IMG/VR virus record: IMGVR_UViG_3300046010_000083
Span: 1 to 25,346 of that record
Length of the DNA: 25,346 nucleotides
From: a virus
Reading direction: 5' to 3' (one strand)
The notes beneath the pieces are model-generated. The model worked only from the letters and a program-made list of their open reading frames with translations. It was not told the DNA's origin and did no database searches. This document shows, piece by piece, positions 1 to 5,995 of the stretch (position 1 is the first letter of the stretch; each line of letters opens with the position of its first letter). The translations under genes and the position numbers were made by a program.

Positions 1-24
1 TGGAAGTGTTAGAATGTCCTTCAT
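1..24 (-). CDS. Start of a gene running off the left edge (partial)
   Basis: An ATG at 24-22 opens a leftward frame whose first residues are MKDILTLP before the window ends. The start is well supported: it is preceded by AAGGGG and an ACAAC spacer, nearly the same ribosome binding site as the exonuclease gene at 4647. Further upstream lie a 5' hairpin and a promoter with TTGACA. Having its own promoter suggests it begins a new leftward transcription unit to the left of the lysozyme-like gene. Eight residues are too few to name a product. Confidence 0.6.
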
Positions 25-41
25 GTTGTCCCCTTGTTCAG

Positions 42-59
42 GTCGACGTTGTTGTCGAC
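42..59 (-). promoter_or_regulatory. 5' leader hairpin, GTCGAC-AACAAC-GTCGAC (minus strand)
   Basis: On the minus strand two copies of the palindromic hexamer GTCGAC flank a 6-nt loop AACAAC, giving a 6 bp stem. It begins exactly 6 nt after the proposed -10 and ends shortly before the AAGGGG ribosome binding site of the gene starting at 24. It would therefore sit at the very 5' end of the transcript. A sister element with the same loop and position lies at 4802-4819. A role in mRNA stability or translation, or as a DNA operator, is inference. Confidence 0.5.
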
Positions 60-65
60 ATGTTC

Positions 66-95
66 ATCGTAAGTCGTAGATACTCATTCTGTCAA
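66..95 (-). promoter_or_regulatory. Sigma-70-like promoter for the leftward partial gene
   Basis: The minus strand carries a perfect TTGACA (-35, at 95-90), an 18 bp spacer and TACGAT (-10, at 71-66). It points at the gene starting at 24. The -35 overlaps one arm of the inverted repeat at 94-114, which would suit an operator. Confidence 0.5.
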
Positions 96-114
96 CTGTT
101 CTGAGATAACAGTT
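94..114. promoter_or_regulatory. Inverted repeat overlapping the -35 (operator candidate)
   Basis: AACTGTT (94-100) and its perfect complement AACAGTT (108-114) are separated by 7 nt. The left arm overlaps the -35 hexamer of the leftward promoter by two bases. It could be a repressor or activator site. Read on the minus strand it could instead be a weak terminator-like hairpin after the lysozyme-like gene, but no T-run follows. Seen in sequence; function unproven. Confidence 0.4.
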
Positions 115-134
115 TCGTGACAAGTTTGCGGAGA

Positions 135-154
135 CGCGTTCTGACGCGTTCTGA
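135..154. repeat. Tandem decamer CGCGTTCTGA x2
   Basis: Two exact head-to-tail copies of CGCGTTCTGA occupy 135-144 and 145-154, about 40 bp upstream of the leftward -35. The complement TCAGAACGCG also occurs at 6028-6037 and 6500-6509, inside the two copies of the long intergenic repeat. All four lie outside genes. They could be protein-binding sites (activator or replication iterons); this is inferred from placement only. Confidence 0.5.
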
Positions 155-196
155 CCCCGATACGCATGACGACATCAGATCGCCCGTTTCGACGCA

Positions 197-739
197 TCAC
201 GCGCCTTCTACGTCGTTCTGACACGGTGTTTCAACCCATGCCCATTGATGCCATGCACAAAGACCGATCGATTCCGAGTAGGCGACAAGTTCTAGGGCGG
301 CACGAAGGTTGATCGTCGGGTCGAACAACTGATCGCATGATGTCAACACGCCCGCAGTTTGTAGATAACCGTCTGAGTAATACTTCGACGGTAAGCACCA
401 GAAGCGGTTGATCTGCGTCAACCCGATACTGCCCCCGTTTGGGTCTGCCGTGTTGATCTGCGACGGATCGCATCGCGACTCTCGATTGATGATGCGATCG
501 AGCGTCGGCAACAACGCGTCATCGAACCCGACCGCGTGAGCAGTCGACCACCATTGCGGGCATCGTGCATCAGGGGATGTTTGCACGACCGTCGTTGATG
601 TCGTCGATGACGACGTTGTTGTCGAAGTGTTGTTGATTGCAGTTGGTTCGGGCGTTGGTGCGTCTAACGCTTTGACGGGCAACGCGATCAGCGCGCCTAC
701 GGTCAATGCGATAGCGATGATGTTTCTTGACTTGATCAT
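197..739 (-). CDS. Secreted lysozyme-like lytic transglycosylase
   Basis: This 180-residue protein probably cleaves peptidoglycan outside the membrane. Residues 1-25 are a signal peptide or anchor (a few basic residues, then a hydrophobic stretch to VKALDA). Residues 28-55 are a Thr/Ser-rich linker. The rest resembles the soluble lytic transglycosylase/lysozyme fold: NRESRCDPS (residues 85-93) with likely catalytic Glu87, and GLTQIN (106-111). Six cysteines fit an exported, disulfide-bonded enzyme. Its ATG overlaps the stop of the replication protein gene (ATGA), so the two are translationally coupled. It is last in the replication operon, away from the M15 peptidase at 8073, so it may serve entry, host wall remodelling or a second lysis step. 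The family call is good; the role is inferred. Confidence 0.85.
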   Translation of the reverse strand: MIKSRNIIAIALTVGALIALPVKALDAPTPEPTAINNTSTTTSSSTTSTTVVQTSPDARCPQWWSTAHAVGFDDALLPTLDRIINRESRCDPSQINTADPNGGSIGLTQINRFWCLPSKYYSDGYLQTAGVLTSCDQLFDPTINLRAALELVAYSESIGLCAWHQWAWVETPCQNDVEGA

Positions 740-1524
740 TCATTCACCTGCTTTCTTGGTCGTCGGGACTCAATGGTCAGCGCGTACTGCGCAAGTGCGG
801 CATCTTGTTCTGCCTGCGTTCGGTGTGACATGGATTGTATCAGTTCGTCTTGCGCTCTGCCCGCGTGTGCCATTGCCGCACCCATACTTTGTGCCGCAGA
901 GATCGCGGGATCGACACGTTCAACGATCGTTTCAACTTGTTGTTGTTCGTCTAGCCAGCGTTCTGAGTTCAACCATGTCGCGAGATGCGCGCAGTATTGC
1001 ATGTCACGAATGTTCGACGCGTATCGTTCGACCGCTTTGATCAACACGTCAATCGACGGTGCATCGGATCGACGCATCAAACGATCAAACGCACGTTGAG
1101 CAGCCGCCTTCGCAACCTTCTTTGGATACACCTTCCACAACGCGTCAAACGTATGTGACGGTTCCTGACGGTTCATCAATAATGTATGCGCACCGTCGAA
1201 GTGCGACCTATTCGCGGTTGCAGTCACACCTAAGTCATCAGATAGGTCTGACTCAGTCCCACCTTTCGTCAATCGATAGCGACCGACTTTGCCACGCCCA
1301 TTGCCCGCACGCTCGATGACTTCGATCATGTCGTCTTTGATCATCTGTCTCATCGTTTGCGACACCCACGACGTTGAACATCGCGCCTTGCGTGCCAACG
1401 TGTGATGACTAGGGAAACAAACGCCTTCGTCGTTTGCGTAATCTGCCAACGCAAGATGCAACAACAAACGTTCGCCCGAGTACGGCGACGATTGCCACAC
1501 CCATGTCATCCACTTGATACTCAT
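736..1524 (-). CDS. Helix-turn-helix phage replication protein (initiator-like)
   Basis: A 262-residue protein with the layout of phage replication initiator or helicase-loader proteins. The N-terminal part (about 1-90) is a winged-helix domain: the ERLLLHLALADYANDEG stretch, then a helix-turn-helix around TLARKARCSTSWVSQTMRQM. The middle (about 125-200) has FDALWKVYPKK and a later ATWLNSERWLDE, a pattern typical of phage replication proteins. The C-terminus is helical and charged. The ATG at 1524 follows AAGGGGATCGA, a good ribosome binding site. It lies downstream of the recombination genes and is coupled to the lysozyme-like gene. No helicase or polymerase is in this window; they may lie to the left. 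The exact role (origin binding or helicase loading) is inferred. Confidence 0.75.
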   Translation of the reverse strand: MSIKWMTWVWQSSPYSGERLLLHLALADYANDEGVCFPSHHTLARKARCSTSWVSQTMRQMIKDDMIEVIERAGNGRGKVGRYRLTKGGTESDLSDDLGVTATANRSHFDGAHTLLMNRQEPSHTFDALWKVYPKKVAKAAAQRAFDRLMRRSDAPSIDVLIKAVERYASNIRDMQYCAHLATWLNSERWLDEQQQVETIVERVDPAISAAQSMGAAMAHAGRAQDELIQSMSHRTQAEQDAALAQYALTIESRRPRKQVNE

Positions 1525-1554
1525 TCGATCCCCTTATGTTTCAACGTCAATCAA

Positions 1555-2022
1555 TCAATCGAGATGTCCCGTATCGCGTGCCAATGCGATCAACTGTCCC
1601 AAGACATCAAGTTCGACAACTGCCAATCCTGATCGTTCACCGTCACCCATACAAACAAGCACGAACGCACGTGTGTCACCAATCGCACGTGCCGCTTCAC
1701 TTTGCGCCCGCGCCGACTTGTACCGTGTGATCACGGGCGACACTTGCGCACCCGCCTTCACTTCAATGCGGAACGCACCACCCCAATGTTCTTCATGACG
1801 CGAGTTGACACCCGTGATGCCTAACGTCTTGCGCGCACGTCGCGCCTTGCTGTCGCCTTTCGCGCGATTGCGTTTCCCGCGTGCAACGGGATCACCGCAA
1901 CCTTTGACACGTCGCGCACCGTCACGCGACACGCGACCCAACGTGCCAAACTTCGGACACTTATCGCCCAACGTGCAACGATCACGTCGACCTTGACATT
2001 CACCTTTGCGATCGTCGACCAC
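1555..2022 (-). CDS. Zinc-binding PD-(D/E)XK-type nuclease or resolvase candidate
   Basis: A 155-residue protein from a GTG at 2022. That start is chosen because AAAGGA lies 8 nt upstream; a TTG at 2040 would place this site inside the gene. Cysteines 9, 16, 22 and 42 look like a zinc-binding knuckle. A basic segment (about 47-66, RGKRNRAKGDSKARRARK) precedes SRHEE (74-78) and the core IEVKAG (86-91), whose Glu87-x-Lys89 fits the PD-(D/E)XK nuclease pattern. Related proteins are common in actinophage replication regions. It may process branched recombination or replication DNA, but substrate is unknown. It overlaps the upstream acidic-protein gene by 23 bp. The nuclease call is by motif only. 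Confidence 0.65.
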   Translation of the reverse strand: MVDDRKGECQGRRDRCTLGDKCPKFGTLGRVSRDGARRVKGCGDPVARGKRNRAKGDSKARRARKTLGITGVNSRHEEHWGGAFRIEVKAGAQVSPVITRYKSARAQSEAARAIGDTRAFVLVCMGDGERSGLAVVELDVLGQLIALARDTGHLD

Positions 2023-2335
2023 GTTTCTGTCCTTTCTCAACTTGGTGCATCAACACATTCATCGCTTCGAACCCCGCGATCGCAACTTGTGATGATGTCA
2101 TCGACGGTACGACACTCAACGCTTCTTCAAGATCAACGCGACTTGCACCAACCTTGTTGATCGCAATGAGCATGATGCCCAACAACCACTTGTTGCTTGT
2201 TTCGTGATCAATGACGTGTTCTTGCAACATCGCGACGATCGCACCGTTTGTTTCGTTGTTCGGCTGACCGATCCACCCGCCTGACGCATCGTCGAAGTCG
2301 TCAAACATGTCGAAGAAGTCGTCGTCCACGTTCAT
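2000..2335 (-). CDS. Acidic protein of unknown function
   Basis: I do not recognise this protein of about 111 residues. The N-terminus is strikingly acidic and aromatic (MNVDDDFFDMFDDFDD). A helical middle and a short basic tail (KGQKRGRRSQR) follow. The ATG at 2335 overlaps the WhiB stop codon (TGATG); a GTG one codon upstream is also possible. The acidic head and basic tail could suit a DNA-mimic or a partner of the neighbouring nucleases, but that is speculation. Its place between WhiB and a nuclease candidate supports a role in the replication and recombination module. Confidence 0.65.
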   Translation of the reverse strand: MNVDDDFFDMFDDFDDASGGWIGQPNNETNGAIVAMLQEHVIDHETSNKWLLGIMLIAINKVGASRVDLEEALSVVPSMTSSQVAIAGFEAMNVLMHQVEKGQKRGRRSQR

Positions 2336-2574
2336 CACACTAACCTTCGCATTCTTCGACGTTCAGACGGTGTTGTACCACCGAACATGCCCCAACGATC
2401 TTCTGCGGGTTCTTGACTCAACGCAAGTGCAAGACATTCATTGACGACGGGACATCGATCGCAGTATTCACGTGCCGCCTTCCACGTGTGGATCGTGTGT
2501 CGACGCGCAGACGGAAAGAAGATGTCACCGTCTGCACCCCGACATGCCGCGTGCTGTCGCCAATGTTCGATCAT
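2335..2574 (-). CDS. WhiB-like iron-sulfur transcriptional regulator
   Basis: A 79-residue WhiB-family protein. Four cysteines at 11, 38, 41 and 47 (AAC, then CDRCPVVNEC) give the family's [4Fe-4S] ligand pattern C-x(n)-C-x2-C-x5-C. The following RWGMFGGTTPSERRRMRR matches the glycine/tryptophan turn and the basic DNA-contacting tail. WhiB proteins are known only from actinobacteria and their phages and act with the host sigma factor. The ATG at 2574 is chosen because it overlaps the upstream stop (ATGA); an upstream in-frame start at 2631 would add 19 residues overlapping the previous gene. In mycobacteriophage TM4 a WhiB protein alters host gene expression; a similar role here is inferred. 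Confidence 0.9.
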   Translation of the reverse strand: MIEHWRQHAACRGADGDIFFPSARRHTIHTWKAAREYCDRCPVVNECLALALSQEPAEDRWGMFGGTTPSERRRMRRLV

Positions 2575-3053
2575 GTCAACAATGATCGCACCGCCCACAA
2601 CGGAATGAAGCGTGATCCCGCAAACAAGCAAACATCTTCTTCGTGTTGTAGTCGTTCACCCGTTTCGACATTCGCCCGATTGCCCCACGTGCGTCGTCGT
2701 TCGATAGACATGCCCGTTTCGTCACGCAAGTCGATCACGAAGTCATCGTCATCACATGCAACCATGATCAACGCGACACATGATCGTTGTTTGGCAACTG
2801 CGTTCAATGTCTTGACTTTGTGGTATGACAACATGAAACGATGCGCCGCAAAGTATTCAAGTGGATACGTTCGTACTTTGATCTCGACAACAGCCGCGAC
2901 ACCCCCGTTCGGGTGCATCAACACGCGATCGAATGGCGCGAACTGCGATGTCGTGACACACGCACCATGCCATTGTCGCGCTAGGCGATCTGCCGCGTTC
3001 TTCTCACCTAGAAGGTGATCAAACGTTTCCCATGTCCGATACTCGTCGCTCAC
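2571..3053 (-). CDS. PD-(D/E)XK nuclease-like protein
   Basis: A 160-residue protein starting with GTG at 3053, in a GTGA overlap with the upstream gene. Asp42 (FDRV) and the strand VVEIKVR with Glu57 and Lys59 reproduce the D...E-x-K active-site pattern of PD-(D/E)XK nucleases. Conserved-looking aromatic and basic residues follow (YPLEYFAAHRFMLSYHK). Its place just after the exonuclease and annealing-protein genes suggests a DNA-processing enzyme such as a resolvase or VRR/Hjc-like nuclease. No zinc knuckle or other domain is visible. Assignment is by motif and context. Confidence 0.65.
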   Translation of the reverse strand: MSDEYRTWETFDHLLGEKNAADRLARQWHGACVTTSQFAPFDRVLMHPNGGVAAVVEIKVRTYPLEYFAAHRFMLSYHKVKTLNAVAKQRSCVALIMVACDDDDFVIDLRDETGMSIERRRTWGNRANVETGERLQHEEDVCLFAGSRFIPLWAVRSLLT

Positions 3054-3694
3054 GACGACATCAACGACTTGATCACGGCTGACGCTTCTTTGCTTGTCAA
3101 CAACGACAACTCGTCAATGTGACGCCCAACGACATCACTTGCGTGTTGGTTCAGGTTTGCGATCGAATGTTCGCGTGCGAGTTTGTGCAACAAGTTCAGT
3201 TGTTTCTCTGATGCAACCGCACCGAGTTGACGCACCTTTGTCGTTTGTGGTGTTTCGACCAATGTCGCGTCTGGGAACGCATCTTTGACAACACGAATGA
3301 TGTTGCCTTCGGTGCGCGTTGTTGGTGTTGCGTGTTGTTCGTCGTTGCGTCGATTGATCACTTCGTCACGACTCGCAATGTGCGGTTCATCGACTGCGAG
3401 ACATGCCATGATCGCACGCCCCCAAGCAGATGTCTCAGCGTTCATGACTTCGCTGTTGCGTGTGAATGATGATGCACCGATCACGGGTTCTGCTGCGACT
3501 GCAACGGCAGGGCAGTTGTCGTCTGGTGAACGGAAACATGCAGCCGTGTAGACGATGAACTCGCGCCCACCGATCTCGACGATCTTGAACGGGTTTGCAG
3601 GATCGAACGGACGCAATACCGCTTCGGGATGTTTGTCACGTAGTTGCTTGATCCTTGTCGCCACGTCGACATAGTTCGATAGGTCGAATGTCAT
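3050..3694 (-). CDS. Putative single-strand DNA annealing/binding protein
   Basis: A 214-residue protein using the ATG at 3694, which overlaps the exonuclease stop (ATGA) and follows AAAGGGGAACAACC. Residues about 45-105 contain FIVYTAACFRS and NSEVMNAETSAWGRAIMACL. The ET-S-x-x-GRA signature is typical of phage ERF/Sak-like and related annealing proteins that sit beside YqaJ exonucleases. The C-terminal third (SEKQLNLLHKLAREH...) resembles a small helical tail found in such proteins. With the exonuclease it would form a two-component recombination system acting on double-strand ends. The pairing is strong; the precise annealase family is not established from sequence alone. Confidence 0.65.
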   Translation of the reverse strand: MTFDLSNYVDVATRIKQLRDKHPEAVLRPFDPANPFKIVEIGGREFIVYTAACFRSPDDNCPAVAVAAEPVIGASSFTRNSEVMNAETSAWGRAIMACLAVDEPHIASRDEVINRRNDEQHATPTTRTEGNIIRVVKDAFPDATLVETPQTTKVRQLGAVASEKQLNLLHKLAREHSIANLNQHASDVVGRHIDELSLLTSKEASAVIKSLMSS

Positions 3695-4647
3695 TGGTTG
3701 TTCCCCTTTGTGTTGATCCGCATGACGCGGGTTGGTTGTTGTTGTTTCATGTACGTCGCGACAAGATCGGGATGATCTTGTTTCAACGACGCAAGGTCGA
3801 CCGATGTTCGTCCCGCTTGTTCTTTCCAAGTGAGAACGGTGACACCGTTCAACGTTGCGATCTCAGCGTCGAGCATGATACGTGCGAGATGATCACGCGC
3901 CGCCTTCTCGATCGTTTCGGCTTGTTTCTTCAAGTCACGTGCATCGGCAAGGTCACGCACCCATGAATGTTCGTCGACCGTCAGTTCACGAACGATCGGT
4001 TGCGGTTTCCACATGTCGGCAATCTGTTCGGCTGTCAACGTGTCGATCATCGTTTCGGCAAGGCGTTCGTCTGCCATGTCGATTGCGTTGCCCAACAACT
4101 CGGCATCGTGCATCAACGTGTCCAACGCTTCTTGATTGCGTGGGATCTCATGATGCGTGATGTTCATGTCGCGATCAAGGACGATCAACCAGACGGGTCG
4201 TTGCATGACCAACATCTGCGCCCAACATTGCCACAAGTAGTCGTGTGGTACGTCATCGATGCTGTTGACGCGATGTCGTCGCGTTGTCTTGACTTCACCG
4301 ATCACGGCGGGCGTGTCGTTGTCGATACCGACCGCGTCGAGTGTGACCGTGAAACGATGATCGCGATACATGCTTGACGGTGTGATCATGTCGATGCCCA
4401 AACGTCGACCAAGTTCGTCGACCAACGCGGGTTCGAGTACGTTCCCGACGTGCATCGCGGCTGTTGTTTCGCTGACGCGCGGTTGTGTTCGTTTCGCGTG
4501 CCAAAGATCGGCACGTGTCATGAATGGTGACGCGTTCATCAATGCAGGTGCGTCGGATGCGCCGAATGTGACGCGTCCTTCATCATCGCGATGACGACGT
4601 TCCAACCATTCCATTGATCCGTGTTTCGGTTTCGGTATGACTTGCAT
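3691..4647 (-). CDS. YqaJ-type viral recombinase/exonuclease
   Basis: A 318-residue protein with the YqaJ domain (lambda-exonuclease-like PD-(D/E)XK fold) in residues about 10-180. Visible motifs are GASDAPALMNASP (29-41), GNVLEP with Glu72, LDA with Asp104, GEVK with Glu118 and Lys120, and WQCWAQM (139-145) with the family glutamine. These give metal ligands Asp104, Glu118 and Lys120. It would resect dsDNA 5' to 3', leaving single strands for the next gene's product. The ATG at 4647 follows AAAGGGGGCAAC. It is the first gene of the leftward recombination operon, with a divergent intergenic region upstream. The C-terminus is helical (DLKKQAETIEKAARDHLAR). The family call is confident. Confidence 0.88.
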   Translation of the reverse strand: MQVIPKPKHGSMEWLERRHRDDEGRVTFGASDAPALMNASPFMTRADLWHAKRTQPRVSETTAAMHVGNVLEPALVDELGRRLGIDMITPSSMYRDHRFTVTLDAVGIDNDTPAVIGEVKTTRRHRVNSIDDVPHDYLWQCWAQMLVMQRPVWLIVLDRDMNITHHEIPRNQEALDTLMHDAELLGNAIDMADERLAETMIDTLTAEQIADMWKPQPIVRELTVDEHSWVRDLADARDLKKQAETIEKAARDHLARIMLDAEIATLNGVTVLTWKEQAGRTSVDLASLKQDHPDLVATYMKQQQPTRVMRINTKGNNQ

Positions 4648-4786
4648 GTTGCCCCCTTTGTTGTGGTGCGATCACGTTGACACATGGGTGTCACACGGTT
4701 TCGCATCGATGTTGTTGTGATGCGACATTACAACCCAATCCACCGTCAGTTGTGCATCTAGCCAAACTGTCCGAGTTGACAAGGTG
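4648..4786. other. Divergent intergenic region with two inverted repeats
   Basis: This spacer lies between the leftward recombination operon and the rightward operon. It holds a perfect inverted repeat TGACAC-ATGG-GTGTCA at 4678-4693 and a 6 bp inverted repeat CGCATC / GATGCG at 4702-4707 and 4719-4724. On the minus strand the loop of the second contains AACAAC. Either could be an operator or leader hairpin for the exonuclease operon. I see no convincing -35/-10 pair for the leftward direction. A TTGACA at 4776-4781 is only 8 bp from the rightward -10. Confidence 0.4.
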
Positions 4787-4795
4787 TGCTATACT
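4787..4795 (+). promoter_or_regulatory. Extended -10 promoter for the rightward operon
   Basis: TGCTATACT is an extended -10 (TGn plus TATACT at 4790-4795). It would start transcription near 4802, about 35 nt before the first ATG. No good -35 lies at 17-18 bp, which the extended -10 could offset. A hairpin begins exactly 6 nt after the hexamer, as at the promoter near position 66. Confidence 0.5.
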
Positions 4796-4801
4796 ATTGT
4801 C

Positions 4802-4819
4802 ATCGATAACAACATCGAT
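4802..4819 (+). promoter_or_regulatory. 5' leader hairpin, ATCGAT-AACAAC-ATCGAT (plus strand)
   Basis: Two palindromic ATCGAT hexamers flank the loop AACAAC. The element starts 6 nt after the -10 and is followed at once by the purine-rich ribosome binding site of the gene at 4837. It matches the element at 42-59 in loop sequence, stem length, distance from -10 and distance to the ribosome binding site, though the stem bases differ at the outer positions. This compensated difference favours a structural role. Confidence 0.5.
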
Positions 4820-4836
4820 AGAAGGAGACAAGGGGA

Positions 4837-5244
4837 ATGATCAACGACAAGGTCGACCAAGCGGTGCGCGAGTTCGCACACGCGGTCGAGACATACGGCA
4901 TGCCCGTGTGGTACGCGCACGTCCCGATCACGGTGCAGGCATTAGTCCCGCGCGACGTGAAACGCGACGTACTCGCCAACGCTCGATTGAGCGAAGGTTG
5001 GGCGTACCAAGACGGTTGCTACTTCAAAGGACGCATCGACGCACGCGCGGCGTTGATCGCATGGGCGAAGGTCAACGTGTTCGAGATCATGACGGTCAAG
5101 GACATCGCGACATCGGCAGGCGTTCCTGAGTCGGCGGTGCGATCAATGATCATCGACCGACCCGACATCCTACGCAAGTCGGACGGGCGCACATACGAAG
5201 TACGCGACCCGCACGGTGATCGACAGATCGAGAAGGGCAGGTGA
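4837..5244 (+). CDS. Small protein with C-terminal winged-helix-like segment
   Basis: A 135-residue protein that I do not recognise by family. The ATG at 4837 has a strong site (GAAGGAGACAAGGGGA). The first 60 residues are mixed helix and strand with VWYAHVPITVQAL. Residues about 85-120 (MTVKDIATSAGVPESAVRSMI) look like a helix-turn-helix followed by DRPDILRKSDGRTYEV, which could be a wing. It is the first gene of a rightward operon facing the recombination operon, a position often held by early regulators. A regulator role is inferred from fold-like pattern and position only. Confidence 0.65.
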   Translation: MINDKVDQAVREFAHAVETYGMPVWYAHVPITVQALVPRDVKRDVLANARLSEGWAYQDGCYFKGRIDARAALIAWAKVNVFEIMTVKDIATSAGVPESAVRSMIIDRPDILRKSDGRTYEVRDPHGDRQIEKGR

Positions 5245-5245
5245 C

Positions 5246-5995
5246 ATGAAGCAAGCACGTTGGAAGTGTCCGACATGCGGTCACGGGTTGCTTGCACCGA
5301 CCCGCCCGCGACGCAACGATGTCCGTCGATACTGTTTGCCGTGTTCGTCGAAGGCAGGCGTGTTGGTCGAACGTGTCGCACCCGCGCTCGATGCACAACG
5401 CAAACGTCGCGACGATCAACGACGGGAACGCGAGAAGGCACAACGGGAACGGGAACACAAACGCAAGAACACACCACGCAAGGTTGCCGCCCGACAGTTC
5501 AGCAAGGTCGGTGCATACGGCATGCCGATCCAAACCGAAACGCAACGCCTATGGCGAATGTTGCGACACATGCCCACGACCTATCGCGGTGCGACAACTG
5601 CGATCAGTCGATCGAAACGAATGCCCGCACCGAAGGTCGCAGTCAAAGACAAGTATTGGTCGATCGACAAGGACGGTCGAGTGTTGAACACGGGAAGGAC
5701 AGCAGGACTCGCGTACACATGGCAACATCGCATCGCGGTCGAACCGAATGTCAGTTGGGAAACGTTGGCGCATGAGATTGTTCATTGCGCGGGATACCAC
5801 AAACACGATCACGCGTTCTATGCGACTCTCATCTGGTTGACCGAACGAAGGTGGCGCACGACGATCAAGGATCGACACACGATCACGCGGTACGGGTATC
5901 ACATCGATTGGATGATCGAACGACAGATCGATGACATCGTTCGCAATCACTTCCAACCGACATCGATCGAACCCACCCAATCAACAACCGAGTGA
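5246..5995 (+). CDS. SprT-like zinc metalloprotease with N-terminal zinc ribbon
   Basis: A 249-residue protein. The ATG at 5246 follows AGAAGGGCAGGTG, one base after the upstream stop. Cysteines 8, 11, 30 and 33 (CPTC, CLPC) make a zinc ribbon. Residues about 50-80 are a highly charged Arg/Glu helix, probably a coiled coil. The protease part has LAHEIVH (175-180; His176, Glu177, His180), the HExxH zinc site, with a third ligand likely His189 in HDHAF, as in SprT/Spartan-type minigluzincins. In cells SprT-like enzymes act on DNA-associated proteins. Usually the zinc ribbon follows the HExxH domain; here a ribbon is at the N-terminus. Substrate unknown; it could remove host DNA-binding proteins, which is inference. 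Confidence 0.78.
   Translation: MKQARWKCPTCGHGLLAPTRPRRNDVRRYCLPCSSKAGVLVERVAPALDAQRKRRDDQRREREKAQREREHKRKNTPRKVAARQFSKVGAYGMPIQTETQRLWRMLRHMPTTYRGATTAISRSKRMPAPKVAVKDKYWSIDKDGRVLNTGRTAGLAYTWQHRIAVEPNVSWETLAHEIVHCAGYHKHDHAFYATLIWLTERRWRTTIKDRHTITRYGYHIDWMIERQIDDIVRNHFQPTSIEPTQSTTE

Noticed and set aside
2413-3018. A 201-residue plus-strand open frame
   Set aside because: It lies opposite two well-supported minus-strand genes (WhiB and an E-x-K nuclease-like gene), has no ribosome binding site, and its sequence is low-quality Arg/Ser/Thr/Cys-rich, as expected for an antisense shadow.
4776-4781. TTGACA as the -35 of the rightward promoter
   Set aside because: It is only 8 bp from the best -10 (TATACT), and no acceptable -10 occurs 16-18 bp downstream. 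The extended -10 explains the promoter better.
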